DNA of 45,681 nt, from the NCBI GenBank assembly GCA_020846715.1, contig JADLDK010000059.1:1-45681 (forward strand). Direction: 5' to 3'. The notes beneath the pieces are model-generated. The model was not told the origin of the DNA. It did not search any database and saw only the letters and a program-made list of their open reading frames with translations. Source of the stretch: Armatimonadota bacterium. Lineage in GTDB: Bacteria > Armatimonadota > UBA5829 > DSUL01. This document shows positions 34,807 to 43,695 of this stretch, one piece after another; within the stretch, counting starts at the first letter, position 1; each line of letters begins with the position of its first letter. The position numbers were made by a program, and so were the translations under genes.

Positions 34807-36222
34807 CTGACCTACACCTGTCCTGTGTCGCGTTTCACCTATGCCGGGCATCCGCGAGCCGGGACGCTCTACGAACACAACAACGACCTTCCAGACGCCG
34901 TAAGCCGGATCAAACGTTTCGCAGAGAAGCACAGCCAGCCGGTCTCATGGGTCATCAACGATCAGGAGTATCTGAACCTCGAAGGATTGCTTCCTGACCT
35001 CCTGCGGCACAAAGCAGGCGGGGATTCCATTCTTGTCACAATGGAGCTTACCACCTCACCGGATGGCGTTGACAAGATGGATACAGCGGCAGTTCTCCGG
35101 TGGATTCATCAGCGCTGCCAGGAGGCTGGCTTTACGCCGGACGGGCTCTGGAGTCTGAAGTTCTATCCAGACGACCTGAACGCGATTCTGGGCCTCCCAG
35201 AGCACGATTTTGCCTGGACGCGCAACCTGGCGGGAAGCTGCTGGCATCAACTTGGCATAGATGAGAGTACCTGGCTGGGCTGTCCGTTCGATCCCTATTA
35301 CGTAGCGCCCTGGAACGCCAAAGCGGCAGCCCAAAAGGGCGATCCGCAGTCTCTGCTAATGCTGGAATGGTTGACGCGCGACATCACAGCCTGCCTTGCT
35401 GACGGGCACCCGGCCACCTTTTCACTGGACCCGGCGGACGCCAACCGAAAGTACGCGGGCGGGTTCGATACAGAGGCCGATGCGCTGAAGTACTCTGTCG
35501 CGCTTATTGATGAAGTAGCCAGGCAAAGGGCGTGGAACGAGACTGTCGTGGTGAACATCAACGAAGAAGCACGCCACTACCAGACCGAAGGGCACGACAA
35601 GGACGTGATGCTGGACGGGATGTTCAGGCGATTTCACGAGTTGGCGCAGTCTCCGGGAGTAAAGCAGGCTGCGTATGCAGAGGTGTGGGCCTATTACCGC
35701 AGGAAACACGCGCAGACTCCGCAGTCGCTGTTCGTATGCGGTGATCTGGACTGGCGGAAAGGGATGGTTTCGGGTGCGTCTGAGGACTACGGCAGACGGC
35801 CGCGTAACGATGTGAGCCTGCTCTATCAGGACTCCTCCTGTCAGATGGGCTTTCTGAAATCGCGCGGCGCGTTTGCCGTCGAAGCCTACGATTATGCGGC
35901 CCGCATCCGTGATCTCGGAGACAACTCCCCGTATCCAAACTCTGCCCCAACACAGGCTGCTCTTGGAGTGGTGCGCTACCAGAGCGCTGACGGCGCTTTG
36001 GAGGTTGATTTCAGCGTCACGTCGGGCGCGCAGAACGGGTCTCAGCTACTGGGCCTGGTTTTGTGGGATGCCCCGGTGACTGGCGCAGAAGCTCTCGTTA
36101 GTGCGGATGATGCGGTTGAAGTGGTTCGCGCCGCTTCCAAAGTCCTCTTTGTGAAGCTGCATTGTCCGGACGATCAAGTCCACAGTTATCATTTCAAGCT
36201 GGCGGCGCGGGAGGAAAGATAG
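34807..36222 (+). CDS. Unrecognised 471-residue protein, possibly TIM-barrel/deacetylase-like
   Basis: I do not recognise the family with confidence. Segments such as PVSWVINDQEYLNLEGLLPDLL, DSILVTMELT, GLWSLKFYPDDLNAIL and ETVVVNINEEARHY alternate strands and helices, as in (beta/alpha) barrels of polysaccharide deacetylase or GH57-like type. The last 110 residues may be a separate beta domain. The start is unclear: no ATG, GTG or TTG sits in the right place. A far upstream ATG at 34690 would overlap the lipoprotein gene by 86 bases and give basic nonsense-like residues. A CTG at 34807 has GGAG 8 bases before it; ATC at 34789 also has GGGAG 8 bases before it. The gene ends one base before the epimerase ATG, so the two are probably co-translated. 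Confidence 0.7.
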   Translation: MTYTCPVSRFTYAGHPRAGTLYEHNNDLPDAVSRIKRFAEKHSQPVSWVINDQEYLNLEGLLPDLLRHKAGGDSILVTMELTTSPDGVDKMDTAAVLRWIHQRCQEAGFTPDGLWSLKFYPDDLNAILGLPEHDFAWTRNLAGSCWHQLGIDESTWLGCPFDPYYVAPWNAKAAAQKGDPQSLLMLEWLTRDITACLADGHPATFSLDPADANRKYAGGFDTEADALKYSVALIDEVARQRAWNETVVVNINEEARHYQTEGHDKDVMLDGMFRRFHELAQSPGVKQAAYAEVWAYYRRKHAQTPQSLFVCGDLDWRKGMVSGASEDYGRRPRNDVSLLYQDSSCQMGFLKSRGAFAVEAYDYAARIRDLGDNSPYPNSAPTQAALGVVRYQSADGALEVDFSVTSGAQNGSQLLGLVLWDAPVTGAEALVSADDAVEVVRAASKVLFVKLHCPDDQVHSYHFKLAAREER

Positions 36223-37254
36223 ATGCCAAAAATCGTGCGTGTGAGCTGGGATATAGTCGAGATTCCGCAAAGAGTCGTATTCGAGACCGCCAGAAGCAAA
36301 ACGTCTGTCAGCCGCGCCATCATCGTGAAGTTGAAATCAGACAACGGATTGATCGGCCGGGGCGAAGCCACGCCGGTTGAGTATGTCACCGGGGAAACAG
36401 AACAGACTGTTCAGCGAGACCTTGCCGCAATGGATGAGGCGCTGCGTGGACAGGACGTCAGCGCCTGGCGCACTGTTTGCGCAACCGTCCGGGAGCGCTT
36501 GCCGGAAAGCCACACAGCCTGCGCCGGTCTGGAGATTGCTGCGGTTGATCTGTTCTGCCAGATTCACGGTCTGAGCATGGCGCAGTTTTTCGGCGGAAGG
36601 AAAGGCAGCGTTGTCAGCGACCTTACGATTCCGATTGTCGCACCCGGCTTGGCCTTCGATCTGGCCAGGGAAGCCGCCGAGACCTACCGCCATCTCAAGA
36701 TCAAAGTTGGAGGTCCGAACAGAGACGAAGACCTGGAGCGCGTCCGGCAGATTCATCTGGGAGCGCCGGAGGCAAAGCTGCGCATTGACGCTAACCAGGG
36801 CTTTGAGCCAGAGGAAGCCGTTGAGTTTGTCCGGAAGATGAACGCCCTGGGAGTTTCCCCAGAGATCGTAGAACAGCCGGTGCAGAAAGCAGATATCGAG
36901 GGCCTACGCTACGTCAAAGAAAACGTTCCAGAGCCAGTACTTGCCGATGAGGCGGCGGTCAATCCCCGGTCTGTTCTCAAGCTGCTGAAGCTGGAGGCAG
37001 TGGACGGCGTAAATATCAAACTGATGAAGGCGGGATTTACAGGCGCGCTCGACATCATCTCTATGTGCCAGGCGGCTGGCAAGAAGCTCATGATCGGCTG
37101 TATGCTGGAGTCTCCGGTGGGCATTGGCGCGGGAGTGCATATCGCGTGCGGCACTGGCGCTTTTGACTATCTCGATCTGGATGGAGACGTACTGGGAGAG
37201 CCAACCGGAATGGAGCAGAACTACACGCGCTCCGGTGAGACCCTGAGCGTCTAG
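36223..37254 (+). CDS. Dipeptide epimerase (enolase superfamily, L-Ala-D/L-Glu epimerase-like)
   Basis: The 343-residue protein shows the full catalytic set of the muconate-lactonising subgroup. There is a KxK pair, Lys159 and Lys161, in HLKIKVGG. Metal ligands are Asp189 (RIDANQGF), Glu217 (IVEQPV) and Asp242 (VLADEAA). A second base, Lys266, lies in NIKLMKAG. Members epimerise dipeptides such as L-Ala-D-Glu from peptidoglycan turnover. The specificity residue region DLDGD near the C-terminus is present, but substrate preference varies within the family. The ATG directly follows the stop of the 34807 gene, hinting at a joint role in muropeptide or dipeptide use. It is convergent with opcA, 32 bases away. 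Confidence 0.9.
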   Translation: MPKIVRVSWDIVEIPQRVVFETARSKTSVSRAIIVKLKSDNGLIGRGEATPVEYVTGETEQTVQRDLAAMDEALRGQDVSAWRTVCATVRERLPESHTACAGLEIAAVDLFCQIHGLSMAQFFGGRKGSVVSDLTIPIVAPGLAFDLAREAAETYRHLKIKVGGPNRDEDLERVRQIHLGAPEAKLRIDANQGFEPEEAVEFVRKMNALGVSPEIVEQPVQKADIEGLRYVKENVPEPVLADEAAVNPRSVLKLLKLEAVDGVNIKLMKAGFTGALDIISMCQAAGKKLMIGCMLESPVGIGAGVHIACGTGAFDYLDLDGDVLGEPTGMEQNYTRSGETLSV

Positions 37255-37286
37255 TTGTCCCAAAACGCCTGCAACTGCGGCGCACG

Positions 37287-38384
37287 CTACGGCGCGGGCT
37301 CTGTCAGAATCTCCATAACGGTGCGTACAGTATCCAGATAGACGCTGTCCTGCTTCACAATCTCCAGAGCGCCGCAAAGCAGACGTTCGGGAGAACGCTT
37401 TTTCATCGGCACCGTGCGCTGCTCGTTCGCTTCTTCCGCCTCAGCGTGGACGTGCGCTTCCGTGCCGTCAGCGCTATAGTCCACTGACACTTCCATTCCA
37501 CTTCCGGCTTTCAAAGTAACGCGCTCAACGGGCTGGCCGGACGCTGAAGGGATCAGGCGCACAATCCGGCTGTGTGACGGCGCGGTTTGGCCCGGGTGAG
37601 TGTGACTTTCAACTCCATAGCCGTACCATTGCAGTCTACTGACAAGCCAGCCCGCCATCAGTAGCGTTTCTGCGCTGAACTTTCCGTTGTCGCATGCTCC
37701 GGTAATCTCCACACAGTCTACCTCCGGCAGCATGCTGCGCCACTTCTCCAGATCAAACTGATGTGCGAAGGCAAGGCGTCGAGACTCCAGGCCAATCCAG
37801 GTAAGGTCCACCACGGACGGACCTGGCTCATGCATAGCGTCCGTAACCCACCGAAACAGATCCAGCGCGTCCTCTGCAACAGCCGATTCGATCAGCAGAC
37901 GATCAGACTGCTGAACGAGCTTTCCAAACACATCGCTCTGCGGAATCGCTCCGTCAGCCAACCAGAGCACAAATGGTACATCCGGCAAGGCAAGTGGCTG
38001 AACTGAGCTGACAATTCTTCCCATGTCCGCCCCGTGCGCCTGCAGAAACACCTGCTCTGAGCAGTGCTGCTTGTCACTGCGGTTGACAAGCTGGCAGGAA
38101 ACAGACACCCAGGCTTTGATATTGGGCTCAGTTTCGGCGGCTTCATCAGTCACAATAATGGCGCGGGCAGGGTGGTCGGCGGCGATCGCCGCAACGGAGG
38201 CCGAGACTCTCTGAGCGCAGTCGGAGTTGCGGCAGTAGGCCAGCAATGTCAGCAGCACTGTCCGCAACACCGCACCCGCAGATTCGTCCTGCTGCTTCCA
38301 AAGTCCGGTCAGTTCATCTTCTATAGTTGAGATATCTACCGAGGCGAGCGTGCTGTCTGTTGGGGCCACTAGATTCTCCTCCAT
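37287..38384 (-). CDS. opcA: Glucose-6-phosphate dehydrogenase assembly protein OpcA
   Basis: OpcA binds and activates glucose-6-phosphate dehydrogenase (Zwf), linking it to redox control in cyanobacteria and actinobacteria. This 365-residue protein shows the family's HPARAIIV, SEQVFLQAHG and PDVPFVLWLADGA blocks. It starts 16 bases inside the end of zwf, so the two proteins are translated together in stoichiometric neighbourhood. It is the last gene of the tkt-tal-zwf-opcA operon. A 6-phosphogluconolactonase gene, often next in actinobacteria, is absent; a convergent dipeptide epimerase lies there instead. Confidence 0.88.
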   Translation of the reverse strand: MEENLVAPTDSTLASVDISTIEDELTGLWKQQDESAGAVLRTVLLTLLAYCRNSDCAQRVSASVAAIAADHPARAIIVTDEAAETEPNIKAWVSVSCQLVNRSDKQHCSEQVFLQAHGADMGRIVSSVQPLALPDVPFVLWLADGAIPQSDVFGKLVQQSDRLLIESAVAEDALDLFRWVTDAMHEPGPSVVDLTWIGLESRRLAFAHQFDLEKWRSMLPEVDCVEITGACDNGKFSAETLLMAGWLVSRLQWYGYGVESHTHPGQTAPSHSRIVRLIPSASGQPVERVTLKAGSGMEVSVDYSADGTEAHVHAEAEEANEQRTVPMKKRSPERLLCGALEIVKQDSVYLDTVRTVMEILTEPAP

Positions 38385-39904
38385 CGCCGGCCGTCACGCG
38401 TGAGCAGGCTGAAGGCTTCCAGCGGGCCCCATGTGCCGGCCTGATACTCATGGAGTCCCTGACGTCCGAGTTCTCTCCACCTGTCCAGAACAGGCATCAC
38501 TATTCTCCACTGCGCCTCAACTTCGTCATCTCTTGCAAAAAGAGCCTGCTCTCCGCTAGCCGCATCCAGGAGCAGACGTTCATAGGCTTCAGGGGACGGA
38601 GTGCCAAAGGACGCCCCGTACTGAAATCCCATACGAACCTGCTGCAGCCGCATGGACGGCCCCGGCTCTTTGCTGGTAAAGCGCAGGAAGATGCCTTCGT
38701 CCGGTTGAATTCGTATAACCAGCAGGTCCGGCCTGACCGCGTCCTTCTGCGTCGCGCCGAAGAGGATATTTGGTATCTCCTTGAACTGCAGTGAGATCTC
38801 GGTGGACTTCTTGGGTAAACGCTTTCCGACGCGCAGGTAAAACGGCACTCCGGCCCAGCGCCAGTTGTCAACAAACAGGCGAACAGCGGCGTAGGTTTCC
38901 GTAGCTGAATCCGGTTGGACGTTTGGCTCCTCCAGATAGCCTAGAGCAGGTTGCCCCTGGACGAGTCCCGCGGTGTACTGGCCGCGCACGGCGTGCTCGT
39001 CAACTTCCTCACGTGTCAAAAGCCGCACTGCCTGCAGGACCTTCAGCTTTTCGTCACGGATTGCGTCTGCCCGAAGGGATGACGGCGGTTCCATCGCCAT
39101 GAGTGTCAACAGCTGAAGCTGGTGGTTCTGTGCCAGGTCTCGCACAATGCCAGCCTTGTCAAAGAACGCGCCCCGTCCTTCCAAACCGATATTCTCAGCG
39201 TTCGTGATCTGTACGTGATCGACGTACTTCTGGTTCCAGATGGGTTCAAAGATGCTGTTGGCAAACCGGAAAACAAGGATATTCTGGACTGTCTCCTTGC
39301 CGAGGAAATGGTCAATCCGGTAGATGCGTGACTCTGGGAAAACACTGCGTATCGCGCTATTGAGCTCACGCGAAGACGCCAGGTCGGTTCCTATTGGCTT
39401 CTCGACGATAATCCGCGCCCACCCGCGCTCTTCGCTCTGGAGGTTGTGGGCCCCGATCTGCTCGATAATCGGCTCGTAGTCGCTGGGCGGAGTCGCCAGA
39501 TAGAACAGCCTGTTGCCGTGTGTGTCGTGACTCTTGTCAAGCTCCGAGAGCTTTGTCTTTAGCCGGTCGTAGCCTTCGGGGTCTTGGAACGTGGAGCGGT
39601 TGTAAAACAGGGAGCGCGCGAAGCCCTCCCACGCCTCACGTTCTCCCGCAAGACGCCGTGCGTGCGCCTGGATGCCCTGCCACATTTCGTCTCGAAACCG
39701 CTCATCGCTCCAGTCGCGCCTGGCGAATCCAACAATGGCAAAATTGGACGGCAGCAGGCTTTCCAGGTACAGGCTGAACAGGGCCGGAATCAGTTTGCGG
39801 TGGGTCAGGTCGCCCGTGGCGCCAAATATGACGAAGGCGCATGGGTCTGCGACGCGGCTCTCAGTCAGTCCTTCCCGGAAGGGGTTAACGCTCAGGTCCA
39901 GCAA
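38369..39904 (-). CDS. zwf: Glucose-6-phosphate 1-dehydrogenase
   Basis: Zwf oxidises glucose 6-phosphate to 6-phosphogluconolactone with NADP(H) production. The coenzyme motif GATGDLTHRKL is at 28-38, EKPIGTD at 168-174, and the substrate-binding RIDHFLGKE at 196-204 with catalytic His199. The protein has 511 residues, normal length. The start is a TTG 6 bases after the tal stop; no ATG or GTG is near in frame before the conserved N-terminus. Its end overlaps opcA by 16 bases, so Zwf and its assembly factor are made together. I judge the call very safe. Confidence 0.97.
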   Translation of the reverse strand: MLDLSVNPFREGLTESRVADPCAFVIFGATGDLTHRKLIPALFSLYLESLLPSNFAIVGFARRDWSDERFRDEMWQGIQAHARRLAGEREAWEGFARSLFYNRSTFQDPEGYDRLKTKLSELDKSHDTHGNRLFYLATPPSDYEPIIEQIGAHNLQSEERGWARIIVEKPIGTDLASSRELNSAIRSVFPESRIYRIDHFLGKETVQNILVFRFANSIFEPIWNQKYVDHVQITNAENIGLEGRGAFFDKAGIVRDLAQNHQLQLLTLMAMEPPSSLRADAIRDEKLKVLQAVRLLTREEVDEHAVRGQYTAGLVQGQPALGYLEEPNVQPDSATETYAAVRLFVDNWRWAGVPFYLRVGKRLPKKSTEISLQFKEIPNILFGATQKDAVRPDLLVIRIQPDEGIFLRFTSKEPGPSMRLQQVRMGFQYGASFGTPSPEAYERLLLDAASGEQALFARDDEVEAQWRIVMPVLDRWRELGRQGLHEYQAGTWGPLEAFSLLTRDGRRWRRI

Positions 39905-39910
39905 AAGGTG

Positions 39911-41179
39911 TCAGCCCCCAATCAGCCGCTGGATTCGACCGTCGAGCTCTCTCTGGTCTTTGGTGAACGCCCTTAGCGCCGCGACACTCATCATTTCATC
40001 GGGCGCTGTATTCTCTCCCCACAAAGACCACTTCGGGATTTTTCCGCCTGCTTCAATCTGTTGCAGCTCTTCTTCGCTCCATGACCGGAAAAAGTCGTTC
40101 ACGCCATGCTGTTTTGCCAGTTCAAGTATCTGGCTGCCTTCGGTGATAGAGTCTCCCTGTTCTACGGCTGCGGCTGTGAATGCCTTGAAGTTGTCCGGCA
40201 CCTCCCAGAGCGTGCTGATTTTGCGCGCTGTCTCCGGATCGCTATTCAACTGGACCGGGAACTGCGCCGAGGAGTGTCTTCGGATATCCATCTTGGCGTC
40301 TGCGTTGTTCGAAAGATACTCCTGCGCTGCCTTCGGCGGAATTGTCTGAACGTCCACTCCTGCGAGATGCGCCACCTGCTGTCCGCTCCGGATACTGGCG
40401 GCTATCTGGCGGGTTGGCGCCTGCTGGCGTCCGCGGAGTTCTTCGATGTGCTCCTGTGACACCAGCGTCACGTGCTCGCCGATATTCGTACTGTCCCCCA
40501 GACCGTTGTCGTCAACCAGGCTGCCGAGGCGGCCAAGAAAGACGTTGACATAGCGTGGGCGTGAAAATAGAGCGGCGAAATAATTCTGGCGAGCGCTGAA
40601 TCCAAGTGTGAAGTTGATAGGCACTCCGGCTTCTGAGAGCTTGCGAACCGCAATATACCCGTCCGGGGTAATCGGCGCCTTGACGAGCAGATGTCCAGGA
40701 TTCAAAGCGTAGTAGCGCTTTCCAAAAGCCAGGGACGAGCGCCAGTCATCGGCAATATCCGGGTGCAACTCCACGCTCACCTTCGCGTCAAAAGTCTCAA
40801 CAAGACCCAGCGCGATCTTTGCATTCAGAATAAACGCGGCTTCGATGATCAGGTCCTTCTGAGAAAGACCCGGGACGCGCTCGCGCATCCGCTTGCCGAT
40901 TTGCCCGATCACCTGGTCGAGCGAGCCAGTCTGCACCACCTGGTTTACAAGGTTGTTGTTTGTCGTCAGGCCGCTCAGCTCTTTGGCCCAGACTTTCCGA
41001 GCAGCCTCCATGTCTCCGGTGTCCAGCCACAATTCACTGCCCGCTCCCACCAGTGCCTCATAGGCGGGCTGGCTCTGAAACTCTGTGCCCTTCACGCCCG
41101 AAAAGCCGTCCGTGACGATCTCTGCCGCCAGATCTGCCAGCTCTTCCTGTGAATGCAGATCCGTAGTTGCTGTTGTCAT
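39911..41179 (-). CDS. tal: Transaldolase
   Basis: Transaldolase moves dihydroxyacetone units between sugar phosphates in the non-oxidative pentose phosphate pathway. The Schiff-base lysine is Lys167 in HLLVKAPITPDG, with Glu137 in VSVELHP and TLGFSARQNY as further active-site strands. I chose the ATG at 41179 (422 residues), with GGGAGCAGG upstream. The frame stays open for almost 100 more residues upstream, but these overlap the end of tkt and look non-coding. The longer actinobacterial/cyanobacterial type of transaldolase fits the length. It lies 188 bases after tkt and 6 before zwf. It has its own TATAAT upstream. Confidence 0.93.
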   Translation of the reverse strand: MTTATTDLHSQEELADLAAEIVTDGFSGVKGTEFQSQPAYEALVGAGSELWLDTGDMEAARKVWAKELSGLTTNNNLVNQVVQTGSLDQVIGQIGKRMRERVPGLSQKDLIIEAAFILNAKIALGLVETFDAKVSVELHPDIADDWRSSLAFGKRYYALNPGHLLVKAPITPDGYIAVRKLSEAGVPINFTLGFSARQNYFAALFSRPRYVNVFLGRLGSLVDDNGLGDSTNIGEHVTLVSQEHIEELRGRQQAPTRQIAASIRSGQQVAHLAGVDVQTIPPKAAQEYLSNNADAKMDIRRHSSAQFPVQLNSDPETARKISTLWEVPDNFKAFTAAAVEQGDSITEGSQILELAKQHGVNDFFRSWSEEELQQIEAGGKIPKWSLWGENTAPDEMMSVAALRAFTKDQRELDGRIQRLIGG

Positions 41180-41218
41180 AATGCTGCCTGCTCCCATTGT
41201 TCTTGAACTCTTGTGATG

Positions 41219-41242
41219 ACGCCGGCCACCGGCGTTATTATA
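41219..41242 (-). promoter_or_regulatory. tal promoter -10 followed by a hairpin at the transcript start
   Basis: On the minus strand TATAAT (41242-41237) is followed after one base by ACGCCGG-TGG-CCGGCGT (41235-41219), a perfect 7-bp inverted repeat. The predicted transcription start falls inside this repeat. It could be an operator or a 5'-end stabilising hairpin. The -35 is poor. This would be an internal promoter in the tkt-tal gap. Confidence 0.45.
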
Positions 41243-41367
41243 CCCACCGGGCGGCTTCCATCCAGGGGTGTTTCTCAGCGACCTGAACCGCAAAAACGAT
41301 GTCTGCGCGGTGAGAGACCATCGGTGGTCCATGAATTGTGTCAGACACCGCGCAGCCTGATGATTTC

Positions 41368-43380
41368 TTACTTCAGATACTCGCGTATTCTGTCCGCAAT
41401 CTTCTGTGGTGTGTATCCAAAGTGTTCCTGAAGCTCTTTGAGCGGAGCCGAGATGCCGAACCGATCCACGCACAGCTTCAGGCCGTTGACTCCCACCCAG
41501 CGCTCCCAGCCAAAGGATGCTCCGGCTTCCACGGCAACCCTTTTCTCCACGCTGGGAGGAATAACGCTGTCTTTGTAACTCTGATCCTGCTGCTCGAAGA
41601 GATACCAGCTTGGCATACTCACCAGCCGCGCCTTTACGCCATCCAGAAGGCCCAGAGCAGCCTGAGTCGGGTAAACCTCAGTTCCCGTGGCAATGATGAC
41701 GACGTCCGGATTTCCGTCCGGGGCATCCTGCAGAACATACGCGCCTCGTCTGACACCTTTTGCGTCACGTGGCTTCTGGTACTTTAGCGCTGGCGCTTTC
41801 TGGCGGGAAAGAAGCAGTGCTGAGGGCGTGTGCTTGTGTTCCAGCGCCATCGCCCAGGCCACAGCGGTCTCTGCGGCGTCCGCCGGGCGCATGTCCATCA
41901 GGTTCGGCGTTGCGCGCGCAATCGCGAAGTGCTCCACCGGCTGGTGCGTCGGCCCGTCCTCTCCAAGAAAGATGCTGTCGTGTGTGAAAATCCAGATACT
42001 CTGCAAGTGTGACAGCGCTGAGAGCCTCACGGACGGGCGCATATAGTCAAGGAAGCAGAAGAATGTGGCGCCATACGGGATGAAGAAGTCACCGTAAGCT
42101 ATACCGTTGACGATGCCGCCCATTCCATGCTCTCGCACGCCGAAGTGAATGTTGCGCCCCGCGAAGTCTCCTTTCGCAATAGAGGTGGATTCCTTGAGCA
42201 GAGTCTTGGTGGAAGGCTCCAGGTCTCCAGATCCGCCAATTAGTCCCGGCACATGCTGCGCGGCAATGTTCATAATTTTGCCGCCGTAGCCTCGCGTCGC
42301 GTCTGTGTCCAGTTCCAGTCCGGCGTCCAGAAGCACGTCCTCCAGATTGTCCGGAAGCCGTCTTTCCTGCATAGATTCATAGGTCGCCGCTAGATCCGGG
42401 TATTCGGCCTTGTATCTCTCCAGCATGTTGCGCCACTGCGAGTGCTCGCCTTCAACCGCCTTTGGCCGCGAGTGGAAAACATCGTACACGCCGTCCGGCA
42501 CGTAGAAGGTCGGCTCCTGAGGCCAATGGAGCGCATCCTTCATCAGAGCGATCTCTTCGTCTCCAAATGGCTCTCCGTGGGCGGCTGAAGAGTCGTGCTT
42601 GGTGGGGGCGTCTTTGGCAATGTGCGTTCGCGCAATGATCAGGCTGGGCTTGTCTGTGACAGCCTGTGCGTTTCGAATGGCTTCTTCGGCGGCTGCGCGG
42701 TCATGCCCGTCTATCTTCTGCACGTGCCAGTGATAGCCTTCAAACCGGCTCTGTACGTCGTCGGAGTAAGAAATGTTGGTGTTGCCGCCAATGGAAATGT
42801 GATTGTCGTCGTACACGTAGATGATGTTGCCCAGTCCGTTGTGGCCCGCAAATGATGCGGCTTCGTGGGAGATTCCCTCCTCCATATCTCCGTCTGAGCA
42901 GATAGCGTAGATTGTGTAGTTGAACAATTCAAAACCGGGACGGTTGAACCTTGCCGCCAGCATCTTCGCCGCCAACGCCATCCCTACGCCATTGGCAAAC
43001 CCCTGTCCGAGAGGCCCGGTCGTCGCCTCCACGCCTGGGGTCATACCAAACTCAGGGTGGCCTGGCGTATTGCTTCTCCACTGCCGGAAGTTCTTGATAT
43101 CTTCCAGGGACACTTCGTAACCTGTGAGGTGCAGCAGTGAATACAGAAGCATCGATCCGTGTCCGGCTGACAGGATAAAGCGGTCGCGGTTCGGCCAGCG
43201 GGGGTCTTTCGGCTGAAAGCGCAGGAATTTGTTCCAGATGACGAACGCGTAGTCCATCGCTCCGGTAGGCAGGCCGGGATGGCCTGAGTTGGCTTTCTCT
43301 ACCGCATCCACGGAAAGGAACTTGATTGTGTCTACGGCAAGCTGTTCAAGATTTTTGTTGACGGTCAAAGTCTCACTCAC
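41368..43380 (-). CDS. tkt: Transketolase
   Basis: Transketolase transfers two-carbon units between sugar phosphates with thiamine diphosphate. From the GTG at 43380 the protein has 670 residues, the normal length. His34 in NSGHPGLPTG, the TPP-binding GDMEEGISHEA block and the pyrimidine-domain GVREHGMGGIVNGIAYGDFFIPYG-type sequence are present, as is the FLGEDGPTHQPVEH signature. The GTG start has GGAGG 7 bases before it and begins just ahead of the conserved N-terminus. A longer frame from 43470 adds 30 residues without a ribosome-binding site. It is the first gene of the pentose phosphate operon tkt-tal-zwf-opcA. Confidence 0.96.
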   Translation of the reverse strand: MSETLTVNKNLEQLAVDTIKFLSVDAVEKANSGHPGLPTGAMDYAFVIWNKFLRFQPKDPRWPNRDRFILSAGHGSMLLYSLLHLTGYEVSLEDIKNFRQWRSNTPGHPEFGMTPGVEATTGPLGQGFANGVGMALAAKMLAARFNRPGFELFNYTIYAICSDGDMEEGISHEAASFAGHNGLGNIIYVYDDNHISIGGNTNISYSDDVQSRFEGYHWHVQKIDGHDRAAAEEAIRNAQAVTDKPSLIIARTHIAKDAPTKHDSSAAHGEPFGDEEIALMKDALHWPQEPTFYVPDGVYDVFHSRPKAVEGEHSQWRNMLERYKAEYPDLAATYESMQERRLPDNLEDVLLDAGLELDTDATRGYGGKIMNIAAQHVPGLIGGSGDLEPSTKTLLKESTSIAKGDFAGRNIHFGVREHGMGGIVNGIAYGDFFIPYGATFFCFLDYMRPSVRLSALSHLQSIWIFTHDSIFLGEDGPTHQPVEHFAIARATPNLMDMRPADAAETAVAWAMALEHKHTPSALLLSRQKAPALKYQKPRDAKGVRRGAYVLQDAPDGNPDVVIIATGTEVYPTQAALGLLDGVKARLVSMPSWYLFEQQDQSYKDSVIPPSVEKRVAVEAGASFGWERWVGVNGLKLCVDRFGISAPLKELQEHFGYTPQKIADRIREYLK

Positions 43381-43545
43381 AGGAGATCCTCCTTCCAAAA
43401 CAAGCGGATTCAAGGAACGGACCACAAGGTCTGCAGAAGAGCCGTTCCGGGCATTCTCATCAACGCGCACGCGTATAATGAAGCCACTGTAAACGGCGGG
43501 TTGCTCTTCTTCAGTGTCATACCCATTCTGACCAGAAGAGGCGTT

Positions 43546-43629
43546 ATGACAGTCGCATTTTCCGCCAACGCACTATACCCGAAGAGGGGAATACCGGTCG
43601 ACCTGAGGGCTGCTAACGGAGACCTGTAG
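43546..43629 (+). CDS. Possible 27-residue small ORF
   Basis: ATG at 43546 is preceded by AGAAGAGG at 4-base spacing. It opens a frame of 27 codons ending at TAG 43627-43629. TATAAT lies 67 bases upstream on the same strand. The peptide starts MTVAFSANALYPKRG and has no membrane segment. I recognise no family, and so short a frame can arise by chance, so this is only a candidate. Confidence 0.2.
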   Translation: MTVAFSANALYPKRGIPVDLRAANGDL

Positions 43630-43695
43630 TAGTGGCGGAGCGCTCCAGCAAATATAAAAGTGATATGCGGACAACCTGCGGAATGGGTGCGCTGA

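Noticed and set aside
39911..41473. 520-codon long form of transaldolase
   Set aside because: The extra ~98 N-terminal residues overlap tkt and the tal promoter region and do not resemble the family; the ATG at 41179 with an upstream GGGAG is better.
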